Below are positions 61,601-64,000 of a stretch of DNA of 64,000 bases, piece after piece (the stretch's first letter is position 1; each line of letters begins with the position of its first letter). The notes below the pieces were generated by a model, which was not told the DNA's origin, searched no databases, and worked only from the letters and a program-made list of their open reading frames with translations. A program made the translations under genes and the position numbers. Location: positions 105,820 to 169,819 of the forward strand of contig NW_002476011.1 in NCBI RefSeq assembly GCF_000189635.1, given 5' to 3'. Source of the DNA: Tetrahymena thermophila SB210 (taxonomy: Eukaryota; Ciliophora; Oligohymenophorea; Hymenostomatida; Tetrahymenidae).

Positions 61601-64000
61601 TAACTTTGAATAGTATTTTGTTAATTTAATTGAAAATTAAAATTGCTTTTTTCTAAAGAATCCATTTTTAAGAACTTATATTCTAATTCTGTTTACAAAG
61701 TTTCTAAAGTATTTTTTGTAAAAACTTAAGTATAAAACTCTTAATACTCCTTAAGATACTTTAGAATTATAGATGAATTCAATTCCGGTTGAACAGGTTT
61801 TATTTTAGATATTTTCATATAGTACAAGTTATCAACATCTTTATATTCGCAGTCATTAATGCTTATTTCAACTAAAGAGAAAGATATATTTTAAAGTTTA
61901 ACTTAATTTTTAACTTGGTTAGAAGATTAAAAATTTTAAATGATAAGCATATATTCTTAATTATGTAGTTTGAACTTTTCAAAATTATGTTCATCTAAGA
62001 TTTTGGTATATTTTTAATTAATGCTCTTTTGAGATAATAATTCTTTCAAAGAATTAACTTTTTTAGTTTCAAAATCTTAGATTTCTTAAAATTCCTTTTA
62101 TTATTGTTATAGTTTAGCTTTTTTATCCTGCTTTAATTTGTATAAAAATGGAAAGAATTAACCTAAATCTGATTATTTCTATATTTCTATATTATTTTTT
62201 AAGAAGACGTTCTTCAAAATATTTTAAGTTGCACCAATCACATTTAAAGAATCAGATTGGAACAAAATATAATCATTTTCGTCATAAATGCGCTAGATAT
62301 AAGCTGTAAGCCCTATCTGATTCAACCCGTTACTGTAATTTAGACGGACATCAACCTTAATGGGAAATATAAAGCCTTACTGTTAGTAACCAAATAGATT
62401 TTTTTTTTTCAAATAACATACATTGTTATTTTAATTTTAAAAATAGCTTACAATATATTATCTATGCTAATTAATCAAATTTGTATTTGGAGGCATTAAA
62501 ATTTCTACTCTTTTATCTTAGGCATCTTATTACGTGATTCCAAACACTTGTAAAAAGGAAGAAGATACTTTCTTGATAGATAAATTATAATTTTATTCTA
62601 TTTACGCATAAATAACACATGACTACTTGCTAAAAAGATTAAAATCCTAGTAAGGATTATAGGAATCATCAATTTGTTTATTTTAGAAACGTTTAGCATA
62701 AGCTTGTCTTATTTTAAGTTTTTATTTTATTAACTGAGTGTCAATTTAAGAAAGGTGAATTTCATTTAAATATGACAGATCAAGATCTATAATTAAATCT
62801 TTTTCTTGAAAGGAAAGAGTTTCTAAGTAGCAGATCTACAAAGAAACTAAATCTTTATTTGAGCTATTAATAATTGATAACTCATTTATGTTATTTCTAA
62901 CTTTTAACTAAATTTTTCTTAATTCAGTAACTTTTTTTACCAAATTTAAAACATCAATCTATTTATTTTTTAAAAGAGAAATAAATTCTACTTTCTAATA
63001 AACTGCTTAGTCCATGATTTAGAAGGTTTTTTGTATTTTTTCTTCGTAATTGAGCACTCTATAAAATTACTAGTCAAAAATATTTTGCATTTTTAATGTT
63101 TATTATAAGATTTATCTTTTATATAAGAATTTAATATGAGCCGTCATTAAAATTTATTCTTACTTTAGACCTAAATTTTCCTTTCTTATTTGTTAAAATT
63201 CAAGAAAATAGGCTTTATTGCATTTCATAACCTCGAGTAAATATACCAAAAAGACTATTCTATTATTTTCCTCACTCTTTTTATTTGAAATTGATTATAT
63301 TTATTCTTTGAAAAACTACAAAACACTTTAATCTTCATTTTATCCATTTTCTATTTCTTTTATCAGTATTTTTAAAGAAAGTTAATTACTAGTTTAGGTT
63401 TATAGCTAGTTAATTTGTTCATTTTAAAATTGCTATTTCCTTTTGATGATAAAGCTATAAATACTTATCTTCTCTGAATCATCAACTTTTTAATTCTATA
63501 AATCTTTTATTAATTATAACCTAATAATTCTATCTATACTACTCAAATTAATATTGTTATTTTCTCCGAAAATATCTTTGAGGAGATCATTGTGAGTTTT
63601 CTCTTACCAATTACAAAAATATTAAGTCAGCTTATAAAAAATAGGTATATAAATAACCAACATCAAGGAAGGTACACTAGAAATATAGGAGACTTCAAAA
63701 GAGATGTAAAATGTTAAGCAAAGTGCACCACAATATAAATAAGTGAAAGTATTCCAGAATCTACTTTCTAGCTTGTAAAAAGTGCAAATATGGAAAGAAA
63801 ACCACCCATTTATTAGAAAATAAATTCCCAAAAGCAAAGTATCTATATTAAAATTTGTAGTTATAATTAAAAGCATAATCAGAAAGTCAAGATAATAAAC
63901 AATAACATTGTATGGATTATAAGGCTTATTCATACAATCGTCTGAGTTTATAGAATAATCAAAGTCTGAATCAATTATTATAGTACCTAAATTTAAAATA
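58615..64000 (-). CDS. Multi-pass membrane protein with PAS domain (TmcB-like), copy B, 5' end outside window
   Basis: A minus-strand gene ending with TGA at 58615 and still open at the right edge. It is colinear with the gene at 42146-48564 over its whole visible length. The tail VMNVYHLLENNFILSFVKNN parallels VYYLLENNFILKFVKNN. The PAS block near 62600-62500 (NLSIKKVSSSFLQVFGITQQ) parallels the copy A PAS. Near the right edge, membrane-rich sequence (MNKPYNPYNVIVYYLDFLIM) parallels copy A at about 47350. Several introns are present and not all are resolved. The same TmcB-like family, multi-pass topology and unknown function apply. With copy A it makes a tandem pair separated by the oppositely oriented LRR gene. 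Confidence 0.8.

Overview
The window is about 64 kb of very AT-rich nuclear DNA from a ciliate, most likely Tetrahymena or a close relative. The clear protein frames use TAA and TAG as glutamine and stop only at TGA. Most genes are split by AT-rich GT...AG introns of roughly 45-500 bp, too long for Paramecium. Read with the standard code, every gene breaks into short pieces. No rRNA, tRNA, CRISPR array or bacterial-type feature was seen. One run of exactly 100 N (51465-51564) marks an assembly gap.

Left half (1-35.5 kb): conserved eukaryotic single-copy genes spaced by 0.3-1.5 kb. In order they are a 5'-truncated unknown gene; COQ8/ADCK3 (coenzyme Q biosynthesis kinase-like protein); a Tim17-family membrane protein resembling complex I NDUFA11; UBXN11 (SEP + UBX); a PPP4R4-like HEAT-repeat phosphatase subunit; PDCD5; PIGQ/GPI1 (first step of GPI-anchor synthesis); an alveolin (cortical cytoskeleton); a B-box/coiled-coil glutamine- and asparagine-rich protein; a SAXO-like axonemal microtubule protein; a GST-fold protein resembling microsomal prostaglandin E synthase 2; and a degenerate protein kinase. 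Several (alveolin, SAXO, perhaps UBXN11) fit a ciliated cell with an elaborate cortex. They are neighbours, not an operon.

Right half (36.5-64 kb): younger, duplicated genes. Two tandem papain-family cysteine proteases lie in a duplicated block of about 1.8 kb; one copy has lost its catalytic cysteine. Two long paralogous minus-strand genes (42.1-48.6 kb and 58.6 kb to beyond the window) encode multi-pass membrane proteins with a PAS domain, of the kind called TmcB-like. Between them, on the plus strand, lies the most striking object: a leucine-rich-repeat gene (50548-58149) made of 18 consecutive exons. Each exon visible in full is exactly 90 nt, starts and ends in the same phase, encodes one 30-residue repeat, and is separated from the next by recognisably related introns. 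Two introns of this array carry extra DNA bounded by terminal inverted repeats, and the assembly gap falls inside it. A 388-bp tandem duplication lies upstream of its start.

Gene models were built by hand from reading frame, splice-site phase and remembered family motifs. Exon coordinates are given where phases close; unresolved joins are stated.
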